Assembly: GCA_001708385.1 (NCBI GenBank)
Contig: CP012388.1
Span: 434,001 to 498,000 of the forward strand
Length of the DNA stretch: 64,000 bases
From: Flavobacterium psychrophilum
GTDB lineage: Bacteria; Bacteroidota; Bacteroidia; Flavobacteriales; Flavobacteriaceae
Direction of reading: 5' to 3'
How positions within the stretch are numbered: position 1 is the stretch's first letter; each line of letters starts with the position of its first letter. Position numbers and translations under genes: made by a program. Of the stretch, positions 9,831 to 19,653 are shown in pieces. Under the pieces are notes generated by a model. The model was not told the origin of the DNA. It did not search any database and worked only from the letters and a program-made list of their open reading frames with translations.

Positions 9831-9869
9831 AAACCCGTTTGAGTAAAATCAGACGGGTTTTTTTATTTA
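9831..9869 (+). terminator. his operon attenuator (rho-independent terminator)
   Basis: A 12-bp stem pairs 9831-9842 with 9849-9860 (one G-U pair) around a 6-nt loop and is followed by a T-rich tract. It lies between the His-rich leader peptide and hisG. It has no gene end to serve, which supports a regulatory role. Confidence 0.85.
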
Positions 9870-9916
9870 ATCGAGCTCCTCCCTTCTAATTTTACTCAGG
9901 CATTATCTTCAATAAA

Positions 9917-10774
9917 ATGAGTAAATTAAAAATAGCCGTCCAAAAAAGCGGCAGGCTGAGCGAAAAATCACTTCAGTTATTAAACGAATGTGGCATAAGG
10001 CTTTCTAACGGAGAGCGCAAACTTAAAACTACCTCTTCAAACTTTCCTATCGAAATTTTATTTCTTCGAGATGACGATATTCCGCAATATGTTGAACAGG
10101 GCGTTGCAGATATTGGTATTATTGGCGAAAACGAAGTCTGGGAAAAAAACAAGAACGTTACTACTATTAAAAAACTGGGATTTGCCAATTGCAGACTTTC
10201 TTTGGCTGTACCTAAAGATGTTGACTATTCAGGTATAAGTTATTTTAACAATAAAAAAATAGCCACAAGTTATCCTGTTATACTTCAGCAATTCTTCAAT
10301 GAAAATAACTTAAAGGCAGAAATAGAAACCATTAGCGGCAGCGTTGAGATTGCTCCGGGTATTGGCCTGGCCGACGGGATATTTGATATTGTAAGCACCG
10401 GGAGTACCCTTCAGATCAACGGACTTAAAGAAGTTGAGGTTGTTACCAACAGTGAGGCAGTTCTTATAGCTAATTCAAGTCTGACAGCAGATAAACAGGA
10501 TATTTTAGACAGTCTTTTATTCAGGATGCAATCGGTTAAGAATGCTGCTGAAAACAAATACATTTTACTTAATGCTCCAAATGAAGCAGTTTCACAAATA
10601 GCGGCTCTCCTGCCGGGTATGAAAAGCCCAACTATACTTCCATTAAATGAGGAAGGCTGGAGCAGTATGCATTCTGTTATCAAAGAAGATGATTTTTGGT
10701 ACATTATAGATAAGCTCAAATCACTAGGTGCGCAGGGAATACTCATTACTAATGTTGAAAAAATGATTTTATAA
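9917..10774 (+). CDS. hisG: ATP phosphoribosyltransferase, long form (HisG)
   Basis: It catalyses the first committed step of histidine synthesis: ATP plus PRPP gives phosphoribosyl-ATP. At 285 residues it is the long HisG form, which carries a C-terminal ACT-like regulatory domain (about 210-285) and does not need HisZ. The N-terminus KIAVQKSGRLSEKS and the later GLADGIFDIVSTGSTL (PRPP-binding loop region) are typical. It is first in the operon, after the attenuator, and ends 3 bp before hisD. Feedback inhibition by histidine is expected from the long form. Confidence 0.97.
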   Translation: MSKLKIAVQKSGRLSEKSLQLLNECGIRLSNGERKLKTTSSNFPIEILFLRDDDIPQYVEQGVADIGIIGENEVWEKNKNVTTIKKLGFANCRLSLAVPKDVDYSGISYFNNKKIATSYPVILQQFFNENNLKAEIETISGSVEIAPGIGLADGIFDIVSTGSTLQINGLKEVEVVTNSEAVLIANSSLTADKQDILDSLLFRMQSVKNAAENKYILLNAPNEAVSQIAALLPGMKSPTILPLNEEGWSSMHSVIKEDDFWYIIDKLKSLGAQGILITNVEKMIL

Positions 10775-10777
10775 GCC

Positions 10778-12070
10778 ATGATACAAAAGATAATAAACCC
10801 TCCGACAGAGAAATGGTCAGAAATAAGCCAACGACCAGTATTGCAAAGCCTTGAACTGGATGATCTTGTACAGCAGATCTTTATTGAAATTAAACGAAAC
10901 GGCGATAGCACATTAAAAAAATATACTAAATTATTTGACGGTGCTACTATTGAGAATATCAAAGTAAGCGAAGATGAAATTACTGAAAGTGTAAATCTGG
11001 TTTCAGACGAATTGAAAGCAGCCATTCAACTGGCTAAAGCTAATATTGAAAAATTTCACACAGCACAGGCAGAAAATAAACAAATAATTGAAACTACTCC
11101 TGGAGTTAATTGCTGGAGAGAAAGCAGGCCAATTGAAAAAATCGGTATTTATATACCGGGAGGTTCTGCCCCACTGTTTTCTACTATACTAATGCTTGGT
11201 GTGCCTGCACAAATAGCAGGATGCCGCGAAATTGTATTGTGCACTCCACCAGATAAAAACGGAACAATTAATCCTGCTATTTTATACACTGCCCAACTTA
11301 TTGGGATAACAACAATTTATAAAGTAGGCGGTATTCAGGCAATTGGTGCCATGGTTATTGGAACTGAAAGTATCGATAAAGTTGATAAAATTTTTGGCCC
11401 TGGAAATCAGTATGTAACAGCTGCCAAACAAGGTGCCTTAAAATATGGTGTCGCTATCGATCTGCCTGCAGGGCCAAGCGAATTACTCGTAATTGCCGAT
11501 GCAAATGCTAATCCCGATTTCGTGGCTGCCGATCTTTTATCGCAGGCGGAACACGGTGCCGATAGTCAGGTTATACTTTTATCTGACGATGAGACTATAA
11601 TCGATAAAACCATAATTGCCATCAGTGCACAGGTAGAAGAATTACCCCGTAAAGAAATTGCATTAAAAGCGCTGCACAACAGTAAAGCTTTACTTCTTGC
11701 TGATTTAAAAGCCTGTGTTGATTTTAGCAATTTATATGCCCCCGAGCACTTAATTATAGCATGTGAGAATACGGATGACTTGACCAATAATATCATAAAT
11801 GCAGGATCGGTTTTTATCGGTAATTACAGTTGCGAAAGCATAGGTGATTATGCAAGCGGAACAAATCATACGTTGCCTACAAATGGTTTTGCAAAAAATT
11901 ATAGCGGTGTTTCGTTGGACAGTTTCGTGAAGAAAATAACCTTTCAGAAAGTAAGTGCGGAAGGAATTAAGAATATTGGCCCCGCTGTTGAAATAATGGC
12001 TGCAGCAGAACAACTGGAAGCGCACAAAAATGCCGTATCAATACGATTAAAAGCTTTTGAAAATGATTGA
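10778..12070 (+). CDS. hisD: Histidinol dehydrogenase (HisD)
   Basis: It catalyses the last two oxidations, L-histidinol to L-histidine with NAD+ and a zinc ion. The 430-residue length is normal. Visible signatures are GIYIPGGSAPLFST, the FGPGNQYVTAAK block, the SQAEHGADS motif (zinc and catalytic residues) and SGTNHTLPT near the C-terminus. It starts 3 bp after hisG and overlaps hisC by 8 bp. Confidence 0.97.
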   Translation: MIQKIINPPTEKWSEISQRPVLQSLELDDLVQQIFIEIKRNGDSTLKKYTKLFDGATIENIKVSEDEITESVNLVSDELKAAIQLAKANIEKFHTAQAENKQIIETTPGVNCWRESRPIEKIGIYIPGGSAPLFSTILMLGVPAQIAGCREIVLCTPPDKNGTINPAILYTAQLIGITTIYKVGGIQAIGAMVIGTESIDKVDKIFGPGNQYVTAAKQGALKYGVAIDLPAGPSELLVIADANANPDFVAADLLSQAEHGADSQVILLSDDETIIDKTIIAISAQVEELPRKEIALKALHNSKALLLADLKACVDFSNLYAPEHLIIACENTDDLTNNIINAGSVFIGNYSCESIGDYASGTNHTLPTNGFAKNYSGVSLDSFVKKITFQKVSAEGIKNIGPAVEIMAAAEQLEAHKNAVSIRLKAFEND

Positions 12071-13088
12071 TGTAAATAAACTTGTCCGCCCTAATATACT
12101 TTCATTAAAACCTTATTCTTCTGCAAGGAGTGAGTTCAAGGGAAGCCACGGAATATTCCTGGATGCCAACGAGAATCCGTTTGGCTCGCTCAACCGATAT
12201 CCTGATCCGCTGCAAAGCGACTTGAAACAGAAGTTATCTGAAATAAAAGCAGTACCCGCAGAACAGATATTTATAGGAAACGGTAGTGATGAGGTTATAG
12301 ATTTATGCTTCCGGATTTTTTGCGAACCAGGAAAAGACAAGGCTTTGATATTTACACCTACATACGGAATGTATCAGGTTTGTGCTGATATTAATAACAT
12401 TGAGCTGCTACAACAACCTTTGAATGAAAATTTTCAGATAAATCCGGATGCAGCAAAAGAGGTATTAGCCGCAGAAAATTTAAAGCTCGTGTTTATTTGC
12501 TCACCCAATAATCCTACAGGGAATTCTATTGATGCCATAGAAGAGATACTATTTAATTTTAACGGAATTGTAGTTGTTGATGAGGCTTATATCGACTTCA
12601 GCCGAAATGAGTCCCTATCGGAAAAGCTTAACCAATATCCTAACCTTATCGTTTTGCAAACGCTAAGCAAAGCCTGGGGATTGGCCGCCGCAAGAATAGG
12701 CATGGCGTTTTGCAACACTGTTATTATCGACCTACTTAACAAAGTGAAGCCGCCGTATAATATTAGCCAGCCTAATTATGAGGCAGCAATAGAAATTCTT
12801 AATAAAAAGGGGGATTATGAATACAATAAAAATATCCTGCTCAACGAAAGGGATAATATGATTGCAGCTCTTAAAAATATCGCTACCGTGCTAAAGGTAC
12901 ACCCAACCGATGCCAATTTTATTCTTATAGAAGTTAAAGACGCAAACAAAATATATAACCGGTTAAAGAAGAATTTTATAATTATTCGAAACAGGGATAA
13001 GGAAATTAAAAACACATTACGAATTACAGTAGGCAATCCTGCCGAAAATAAGGCATTAATGGATGCCCTAGAAAATATTAAACTATGA
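12063..13088 (+). CDS. hisC: Histidinol-phosphate aminotransferase (HisC)
   Basis: This PLP-dependent class II aminotransferase converts imidazole-acetol phosphate and glutamate to histidinol phosphate. Signatures are the substrate-binding DANENP near the start, [16 protein letters not shown], and the Schiff-base lysine in [14 protein letters not shown]. The ATG at 12063 is preferred over a TTG two codons upstream; it overlaps the end of hisD by 8 bp, as elsewhere in this operon. The product is 341 residues. Confidence 0.96.
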   Translation: MIDVNKLVRPNILSLKPYSSARSEFKGSHGIFLDANENPFGSLNRYPDPLQSDLKQKLSEIKAVPAEQIFIGNGSDEVIDLCFRIFCEPGKDKALIFTPTYGMYQVCADINNIELLQQPLNENFQINPDAAKEVLAAENLKLVFICSPNNPTGNSIDAIEEILFNFNGIVVVDEAYIDFSRNESLSEKLNQYPNLIVLQTLSKAWGLAAARIGMAFCNTVIIDLLNKVKPPYNISQPNYEAAIEILNKKGDYEYNKNILLNERDNMIAALKNIATVLKVHPTDANFILIEVKDANKIYNRLKKNFIIIRNRDKEIKNTLRITVGNPAENKALMDALENIKL

Positions 13089-14170
13089 AAAAGTTACTTT
13101 TTATAGACAGGGATGGTACCCTTGTAATAGAGCCGCCATTAGATTATCAGCTTGACAGCCTTGAAAAACTGGAGTTTTATCCCGGTGTTTTTCAAAACCT
13201 GTCAAAAATAGTTACAGAAATGGATTATGAGTTGATTATGGTTACTAACCAGGATGGATTAGGTACAGATTCATTTCCTGAAGATACCTTTTGGCCCGCA
13301 CAAAATAAAATTATTCAGGCTTTTGCAAATGAAGGGATTACTTTTTCTGAAATTATAATTGATAAAAGTTTTGAGCACGAAAATCTGGCTTCAAGAAAAC
13401 CGGGTACTGCCCTACTTACACGTTATTTAAATGGCAACTACGATCTTGCAAATTCCTATGTAATTGGCGATCGACAGACAGACATACAATTAGCAAAGAA
13501 TTTAGGCTGCAAATCCATTTTTATAGGCACTGATGCAAAAGCCGACCTAGTAACAAAAAGCTGGTCTGATATTTATAATCACCTAAAAAAAAATCCCCGT
13601 GTTGGCTATGTTAACCGAAACACGAATGAAACTAAAATATATGCAGAGGTAAACCTTGACGGAAACGGTAGAAGCAATATATCAACCGGACTTGGCTTTT
13701 TTGACCATATGCTGGAACAGGTTGCCAAACATGGAAATATTGACCTTACCATAACTGTCTCCGGAGATCTTCACATAGATGAACACCACACTATTGAAGA
13801 TACATCTATTGCTTTAGGAGAAGCGTTCCTTAAAGCATTAGGAAGCAAAAAGGGTATCGAACGCTATGGTTTTTTGCTTCCGATGGACGATTGCCTTGCC
13901 CAAACTGCAATTGATTTTGGCGGTAGACAATGGCTGGTTTGGGAAGCCGATTTTAAAAGAGAGAAAATTGGAGAAATGCCAACAGAAATGTTTATGCACT
14001 TTTTTAAATCGTTTAGTGATGCTGCAAGATGCAACCTAAACATTAAAGCCGAGGGAACCAACGAACATCACAAAATTGAAGCGATTTTTAAATCGTTTGC
14101 AAAGGCTATAAAAATGGCAGTTAAGCCTACAGGAGATTATTCTATACCAAGCACTAAGGGAACATTATGA
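13085..14170 (+). CDS. hisB: Bifunctional histidinol-phosphatase / imidazoleglycerol-phosphate dehydratase (HisB)
   Basis: Two enzymes are fused. The N-terminal HAD phosphatase (about 1-165) has the DRDGT nucleophile motif at residues 9-13 and removes phosphate from histidinol phosphate. The C-terminal dehydratase (about 172-361) has the paired metal-binding stretches [13 protein letters not shown] and DEHHTIEDT. The fused form is usual in Bacteroidetes and gammaproteobacteria. It overlaps hisC by 4 bp and hisH by 4 bp, suggesting coupled translation. Confidence 0.97.
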   Translation: MKKLLFIDRDGTLVIEPPLDYQLDSLEKLEFYPGVFQNLSKIVTEMDYELIMVTNQDGLGTDSFPEDTFWPAQNKIIQAFANEGITFSEIIIDKSFEHENLASRKPGTALLTRYLNGNYDLANSYVIGDRQTDIQLAKNLGCKSIFIGTDAKADLVTKSWSDIYNHLKKNPRVGYVNRNTNETKIYAEVNLDGNGRSNISTGLGFFDHMLEQVAKHGNIDLTITVSGDLHIDEHHTIEDTSIALGEAFLKALGSKKGIERYGFLLPMDDCLAQTAIDFGGRQWLVWEADFKREKIGEMPTEMFMHFFKSFSDAARCNLNIKAEGTNEHHKIEAIFKSFAKAIKMAVKPTGDYSIPSTKGTL

Positions 14171-14745
14171 TAGCAATTATTAAATACAATGCAGGTAATA
14201 CGCAGTCGGTGGAAAATGCTATCCGCCGATTAGGCTATGACTGTAGCATTACAGATGACAACGCTGAAATTATAAAAGCAGATAAAGTGATCTTTCCGGG
14301 TGTAGGCGAAGCTTCAAGTGCCATGCACTATCTTAAAGAAAATGGACTCGATGTACTTATCCCCTCTTTAAATCAACCTGTGTTAGGGATATGCCTTGGT
14401 ATGCAATTAATGTGTCGACTTTCAGAAGAAGGTAACACTAATGCTTTAGGAATATTCGATATTGATGTAAAAAAGTTTCCTCCTACTGAGAAAGTTCCAC
14501 ACATGGGATGGAACAACCTGCAGAATATAAAAGGTGACATGTTCCGGTCAGTCAAACCCGAAGACGATCTTTATTTTGTACATAGCTATTATGCGGAGTT
14601 ATCGCAATATACTATTGCACAATGTGATTACATACTGCCGTTTAGCGCTGCACTACAGAAAGATAATTTTTATGCCACGCAATTTCACACTGAAAAATCG
14701 GGTTCCATAGGCGAACAAATACTTAAAAACTTTTTAGCGTTATGA
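14167..14745 (+). CDS. hisH: Imidazole glycerol phosphate synthase, glutamine amidotransferase subunit (HisH)
   Basis: This class I glutaminase supplies ammonia to HisF. The 192 residues contain the oxyanion region PGVGEAS, the nucleophile Cys76 in GICLGMQLM and the His174/Glu176 pair in QFHTEKSG, so the catalytic triad is intact. It overlaps hisB and hisA by 4 bp each; its partner hisF lies one gene downstream. Confidence 0.97.
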   Translation: MIAIIKYNAGNTQSVENAIRRLGYDCSITDDNAEIIKADKVIFPGVGEASSAMHYLKENGLDVLIPSLNQPVLGICLGMQLMCRLSEEGNTNALGIFDIDVKKFPPTEKVPHMGWNNLQNIKGDMFRSVKPEDDLYFVHSYYAELSQYTIAQCDYILPFSAALQKDNFYATQFHTEKSGSIGEQILKNFLAL

Positions 14746-15458
14746 GGATAATACCAGCTATAGATATAATTGACGGAAAATGCGTCCGCCTCACAAAAGG
14801 CGACTACGGTACCCAAAAGATATATAATAATAATCCTGTTGAAGTAGCCAAACAGTTTGAAGATGCAGGAATACAATATTTGCACCTGGTTGATCTTGAC
14901 GGCGCAAAATCAGGAAAGATCATAAACCATAAGGTTCTTAATGCAATTGCAACAAATACCAATTTAAAAATTGATTTTGGGGGCGGCCTAAAAACTGATA
15001 ATGATCTGAAAATCGCCTTTGAAAATGGTGCTTCACAAATAACTGCCGGCAGTATTGCTGTTAAAGATCCTGAAACAGTATATGACTGGATATTGGAATA
15101 TGGTGCCGAAAAGATAATCCTTGGCGCAGATTGCCGTAACCGGAAAATAGCTACTAATGGCTGGCAGCAGGACAGTTCCCTTGATATACTTTCTTTCATC
15201 ACAGATTACAAGAGAAGGGGTATCACAAATGTTATTTGTACTGATATCGAGAAAGACGGAATGCTTAAAGGACCGTCTAACGCATTATACCTGGAGATTA
15301 TTACTGCATCCGCCAACATTAACCTGATAGCAAGTGGTGGAGTATCAAATATAAAAGATGTAATCAGGCTCAGAGAAATAGGCTGTGAAGGTGCTATTAT
15401 TGGCAAAGCAATCTACGAGGGAAACATAACATTAAAACAACTGAGTAAGCTATGTTGA
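14742..15458 (+). CDS. hisA: ProFAR isomerase (HisA)
   Basis: This TIM-barrel enzyme performs the Amadori rearrangement of ProFAR to PRFAR. The 238-residue product begins [16 protein letters not shown], carrying the first catalytic Asp. The phosphate-binding half-barrel motifs DFGGGLK and ASGGVSN are present. It overlaps hisH by 4 bp and hisF by 7 bp. Confidence 0.96.
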   Translation: MRIIPAIDIIDGKCVRLTKGDYGTQKIYNNNPVEVAKQFEDAGIQYLHLVDLDGAKSGKIINHKVLNAIATNTNLKIDFGGGLKTDNDLKIAFENGASQITAGSIAVKDPETVYDWILEYGAEKIILGADCRNRKIATNGWQQDSSLDILSFITDYKRRGITNVICTDIEKDGMLKGPSNALYLEIITASANINLIASGGVSNIKDVIRLREIGCEGAIIGKAIYEGNITLKQLSKLC

Positions 15459-16204
15459 AGAAAAGAATAATTCCCTGTATGGACATAAAAGATGGCCGTG
15501 TAGTAAAAGGTATTAACTTTCTAGGATTAGCCGATGCCGGAGATCCCGTAGTGCTCGCCACAAGATATGCTTTAGACGGAGCTGATGAACTTGTATTTCT
15601 TGATATAGCTGCAACTCTTGAAAATCGTAAAACATTATCTGATTTGGTATTAGCAATAGCCTCAAAAATTAATATTCCATTTACTGTAGGTGGAGGTATT
15701 AACAGTGTAGAGGATGCCGAAAAACTAATTAGATGTGGTGCAGATAAGATAAGCATTAACTCTTCGGCTGTTAAAAATCCGGAGTTAATCACAGAAATTT
15801 CAAAGTCACTGGGTAGCCAGGCTGTTGTTGTGGCTATAGATGTAAAAAACAACTATGGTCGTTGGGAGGTATTTATTAACGGAGGCACAAAGCCAACAAA
15901 ACTTCACGCTGTTGATTGGGCTAAAAAGGTTGAAGAACTTGGAGCAGGAGAAATTTTACTTACTTCTATGAATAGCGACGGCACTAAATCAGGATTCAGT
16001 ATTGAGATTACCGACAGTATTTCTAAAGCTGTAAACATTCCGGTTATTGCATCAGGTGGTGCAGGCAGCAAAGAACACTTTAGAGATGTATTTACCAAAA
16101 CTTCTGTCAGTGCTGCATTAGCAGCGAGTATTTTTCACTACGGTGAAATTCCGCTTCCTGAATTAAAAAGCTATTTAAAAACACAAAACATTCCAATACG
16201 ATGA
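15452..16204 (+). CDS. hisF: Imidazole glycerol phosphate synthase, cyclase subunit (HisF)
   Basis: HisF uses ammonia from HisH to turn PRFAR into imidazole glycerol phosphate and AICAR. The 250-residue TIM barrel has the N-terminal [12 protein letters not shown] motif with the catalytic Asp, the TVGGGI and ASGGAGS phosphate loops and a mid-barrel VAIDVKN with the second Asp. AICAR produced here returns to purine synthesis; purC lies about 18 kb away in the window but is not linked. Confidence 0.97.
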   Translation: MLKKRIIPCMDIKDGRVVKGINFLGLADAGDPVVLATRYALDGADELVFLDIAATLENRKTLSDLVLAIASKINIPFTVGGGINSVEDAEKLIRCGADKISINSSAVKNPELITEISKSLGSQAVVVAIDVKNNYGRWEVFINGGTKPTKLHAVDWAKKVEELGAGEILLTSMNSDGTKSGFSIEITDSISKAVNIPVIASGGAGSKEHFRDVFTKTSVSAALAASIFHYGEIPLPELKSYLKTQNIPIR

Positions 16205-16794
16205 AACCTGACTTTAACAAAACAAACGGCCTTATACCCGCAATCATTCAGGATGCCAGAACAATGAAGGTGCTAATGCTTGGATACATGAATGAAGAGG
16301 CGTTCATAAAAACACAAAAAGAAGGACGCGTAACTTTCTTTAGTAGAAGCAGAAACGCACTATGGACAAAAGGAGAAACATCGGGAAATTATATATTGGT
16401 TGAACGTATAACCATAGATTGTGATGATGATACATTACTTATAATGGCTATTCCAACCGGACCGGTATGCCATACGGGATCTCAAAATTGCTTTAAAGAT
16501 GAAACATCGAAAGGGTTTCTTTACGAGCTTGAAAGCGTTATAGAAGATAAGATTAAAAACGATGATACAGCCTCATATACCAACAGTCTCTATAAAAGCG
16601 GCATTAATAAAGTTGCCCAAAAAGTGGGTGAAGAAGCAGTTGAATTAATTATTGAAGCAAAAGACACTAATGTTTTGTTATTCAAAAATGAAGCGGCTGA
16701 TTTATTGTATCACTACATGATACTTTTACAAGCTAAAAACTTTAAACTGGAAGATATAGAATTAGTCTTGAAAGAAAGAAGCAATAAAAAATAA
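16201..16794 (+). CDS. hisIE: Bifunctional phosphoribosyl-AMP cyclohydrolase / phosphoribosyl-ATP pyrophosphatase (HisIE)
   Basis: This fused enzyme performs steps 2 and 3 of the pathway. The N-terminal cyclohydrolase (about 1-105) has [16 protein letters not shown] and the metal-binding DCDDD. The C-terminal pyrophosphatase (about 110-197) has [14 protein letters not shown]. The fusion completes the pathway with eight genes. It overlaps hisF by 4 bp and is followed by a strong hairpin. Confidence 0.97.
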   Translation: MKPDFNKTNGLIPAIIQDARTMKVLMLGYMNEEAFIKTQKEGRVTFFSRSRNALWTKGETSGNYILVERITIDCDDDTLLIMAIPTGPVCHTGSQNCFKDETSKGFLYELESVIEDKIKNDDTASYTNSLYKSGINKVAQKVGEEAVELIIEAKDTNVLLFKNEAADLLYHYMILLQAKNFKLEDIELVLKERSNKK

Positions 16795-16805
16795 AGCTGA
16801 TTTAC

Positions 16806-16854
16806 AATAACCAATAAGCTATTATAATCATATGCTTATTGGTTATTTCTTTTT
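16806..16854 (+). terminator. Terminator of the his operon (overlaps the convergent usher-like gene end)
   Basis: A perfect 14-bp stem pairs 16806-16819 with 16834-16847, followed by TCTTTTT on the plus strand. The right arm covers the stop codon of the convergent usher-like gene. It may act in both directions, but the T tract favours the his side. Confidence 0.8.
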
Positions 16855-19653
16855 ATCGTCAGTTTTTGCCGGAGCAGGGAAACCACGCGAACTAAACTTC
16901 TTTGTCTCTACACGTTTCTCTTTAATTGTAAGGTCAAATTTCACCTCTTTAATATCATTTGGTTCAGCGTTGACCTGAGTATTATTGTTTTCAATTTCAA
17001 CATATTCGGATATTCCTGATTTTTCTAATGTAACAGTATATGTCCCTTTTGGCACATACAAAGTAAAGCTACCATTATCATCTGTTTTGGTTGTAAACAC
17101 TTTTCCATTGCCATCAATAGCAATTACAGATAAGCCGTTCTTTCTTCTGGTTATATCAAAACTTTTTTCTGTTGCTATATAGGATAAAGTTCCTTTTATA
17201 GTTGCCGTACGGGTCAAGCCAATTGCGATTTTCGTATCTAAATTTATTTCGACAGTACGCTCAGCGGCATACCATTCGTTTGTGTTTAATGTTTTAACAG
17301 CATAACTGCCGGCGGGAAGCGATTTATAAATCAGGATACCCCTACTATTTGTCCTAAAAGCCTTTCCATTGATAATTACAAGTTGTCCGGCAGCAGGTTT
17401 ACTATTTTCTACACTAGATTTACCTCCCTGCTCATAATATACGTATATTTCAAGATCACTTTTAGACCTGTCTGCTTTAATAGGATTAAATCGTTTAGTA
17501 AGCCCTACCTGATAGGTGTTTATTGGTTTAGGGCTGGTTGAAAAATCACTGTAATAATTATAAAAGAAAAGTGTAAAATCAGTTGTAATATCATATTCAA
17601 TACGGCCATTAAACTGCAAAGATTCCGCAACAAGTGAGTTGTCAGAATAAGTCATACCGGCGGTTACAGATAACTTATTATTGAAAAATTTCTGTTGCAG
17701 GGTTGGGGAAATAGTAAGATTAGTATATTTCCCTGTTTTACCGGATTGTACATTGGCAATAATTTCACCTAAGTAAAAATTGTTATACTGATAAAACGTG
17801 AACAAGCTTAGCATTTTCCAATTATAGATGGCGTTTGCCTTAAAATGATATTGTCCGCCACTAAAGGTATTTGTGTTAAACTGCCCCCCTTCTAACGAAA
17901 CCGTTACATTTTGTTTGGTAGGCATATTATAATAGCTCATTCCGAAATTTAGCCTCGCAGCATTCATCTCGTATTGTTTAGCAAGGCCTACAGAAAAAAG
18001 CTGTTCTTTACGTTGTTCTTTATATAAATATGGTGCAAGTGTTACCATCAGCGAACCAAAACGTGTAGACATACCAATATCGTAACGTGTTGAGGAAAAA
18101 TTAGAAACCCCATATTGGTTAGCGTATATTTTCGGCTCTACAGAAAGGTAATTAAATGCTGTCCATATATTTAATTTTCCGACCGGAATGTTAATCCTTT
18201 CATTAAGGTTAACTACTCCCCTTCTCATTCCCGAGAAATAGGCAGAGCTGACATAATTAGAACTACTATAATAAATACCTTTTGTTTTACCATTAAGCTG
18301 TACCTCCCCAGATCCACCCGCCTGACTATCTAAACCAAGATTTGACGTTACATTACTAACCGCCCCACCAGCCCTAAGATTAAAATTATCATAGCTTAAA
18401 ACTCCAAAACGCGCCGATGCCAAATAGTTATTTACTCCGTAATAGCTATCATTATCATATATAGCCATAGCTTCATATCCTTTCTTTTGCATCCAGCCTC
18501 CATTGTGCGTAAATGATGTCCAGGCCGATTTACCAAAAGACAAACCGGAATCGTCAATCAAATTATATGCTTTGTCTACGGCACCTGCTTCAATCAAATT
18601 TTTGTCGTCAGGATTATAGTATACTTCTGCACCACGCCCCATAAGGTTAAAATCGGAGAATCTGGAAATTGAACCTATAGTCGCTCCGTATTTTTTTTCC
18701 TTATATGCAAGCCATGTGTTTCTTAAAAATACCTGTTCTGAATTCTCCCAGTAATTAAGATCAATGTTAGCCTGAATAACAGCATCCTTAACTTCAGCCT
18801 GTACATTTGCATATAAAAAATATGCTTTAGACTTATCATTGTTAAACTGTGTACTTGCCGTCAGTTGATTTTCCTGTCGGAATGTTAGGTTGTAATCATC
18901 ATTATAAGGCGTAGTATACCTTCTGTTACTTTTTATAGAACTAGCCTTAACTGTACCACTGTTGATTATATTACCATTGTGATATAAAGTAGTAATACTA
19001 ATGTCGAAATCTTCCTGCTTAAGTATGTTTTTGTTTATTTCTTTCGTTAGATAAATTATAGTATCGGTAAAAGCACGTACATCAATAGTCCTGTTTTCCA
19101 GGGTATTGCGTGCAATAAAATTGGGGTATCTTGCAAGTATGGCTATTTTTTGAGTTGTATTACCGTCATTAAATATATGCACAGGTACAGAAAGGCTGTC
19201 ACCTGCATTTTCATATATCACATTCAATTCGGGAAACATAACTTTTACCAATTTCCTTTCATGGATAATTACAGGTATGGCAATGCTTTTTAACTGACCT
19301 GACTTTAAAGTAAATACGGCTTCAATATCACTTTGGTTACCTGCTTTTGCCGACGACGAAACTATTGCTTTTACAGAAACAAAAACACTGTCATTAGCTT
19401 TGAGAGTAATTTGCCTTGGCTTTCGCTGCGACATATAGATATCTTCATGGCTGCTGTGAACTTCAAACTGCCCCTCGAGAACATTTGATGAGATGTTTAC
19501 TATCTTAACTCTGGCTTCAATTAAATCTGAGCCGTTAGTTTCTATTTTATCTGAAGCAAAAGATATCGTAAACCCTTCACTCTGGGAGCGGGCGGTAATA
19601 CCTGATAACAACAGAATAAATAATAACGATAGTTTACAGCCCTTGAAAAGCAT
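16843..19653 (-). CDS. Usher-like outer-membrane beta-barrel protein
   Basis: The 936-residue product has a signal peptide (about 1-23). Two Ig-like beta-sandwich domains follow (about 25-240), the first rich in the conserved Asn/Ser/Val strands seen in NEW3-like folds. A long aromatic-rich stretch of alternating strands (about 245-720) has turns such as NYWENSEQVFLRNTWLAYK and is typical of an outer-membrane barrel. Two C-terminal carboxypeptidase-regulatory-like domains follow (about 735-915; TDDNGSFTLYVPKGTYTV) and a Lys-rich tail. Ig-barrel-Ig architecture, its size and a place after pilins and a chaperone all resemble a fimbrial usher. No classical FimD/PapC plug or N-domain motif was recognised, so usher function is inferred. 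It starts immediately after the stop of the 338-residue protein. Confidence 0.6.
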   Translation of the reverse strand: MLFKGCKLSLLFILLLSGITARSQSEGFTISFASDKIETNGSDLIEARVKIVNISSNVLEGQFEVHSSHEDIYMSQRKPRQITLKANDSVFVSVKAIVSSSAKAGNQSDIEAVFTLKSGQLKSIAIPVIIHERKLVKVMFPELNVIYENAGDSLSVPVHIFNDGNTTQKIAILARYPNFIARNTLENRTIDVRAFTDTIIYLTKEINKNILKQEDFDISITTLYHNGNIINSGTVKASSIKSNRRYTTPYNDDYNLTFRQENQLTASTQFNNDKSKAYFLYANVQAEVKDAVIQANIDLNYWENSEQVFLRNTWLAYKEKKYGATIGSISRFSDFNLMGRGAEVYYNPDDKNLIEAGAVDKAYNLIDDSGLSFGKSAWTSFTHNGGWMQKKGYEAMAIYDNDSYYGVNNYLASARFGVLSYDNFNLRAGGAVSNVTSNLGLDSQAGGSGEVQLNGKTKGIYYSSSNYVSSAYFSGMRRGVVNLNERINIPVGKLNIWTAFNYLSVEPKIYANQYGVSNFSSTRYDIGMSTRFGSLMVTLAPYLYKEQRKEQLFSVGLAKQYEMNAARLNFGMSYYNMPTKQNVTVSLEGGQFNTNTFSGGQYHFKANAIYNWKMLSLFTFYQYNNFYLGEIIANVQSGKTGKYTNLTISPTLQQKFFNNKLSVTAGMTYSDNSLVAESLQFNGRIEYDITTDFTLFFYNYYSDFSTSPKPINTYQVGLTKRFNPIKADRSKSDLEIYVYYEQGGKSSVENSKPAAGQLVIINGKAFRTNSRGILIYKSLPAGSYAVKTLNTNEWYAAERTVEINLDTKIAIGLTRTATIKGTLSYIATEKSFDITRRKNGLSVIAIDGNGKVFTTKTDDNGSFTLYVPKGTYTVTLEKSGISEYVEIENNNTQVNAEPNDIKEVKFDLTIKEKRVETKKFSSRGFPAPAKTDDKKK

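Noticed and set aside
12057..12062. TTG start for hisC
   Set aside because: An ATG six bases downstream gives the standard N-terminus and an overlap like the other his junctions.
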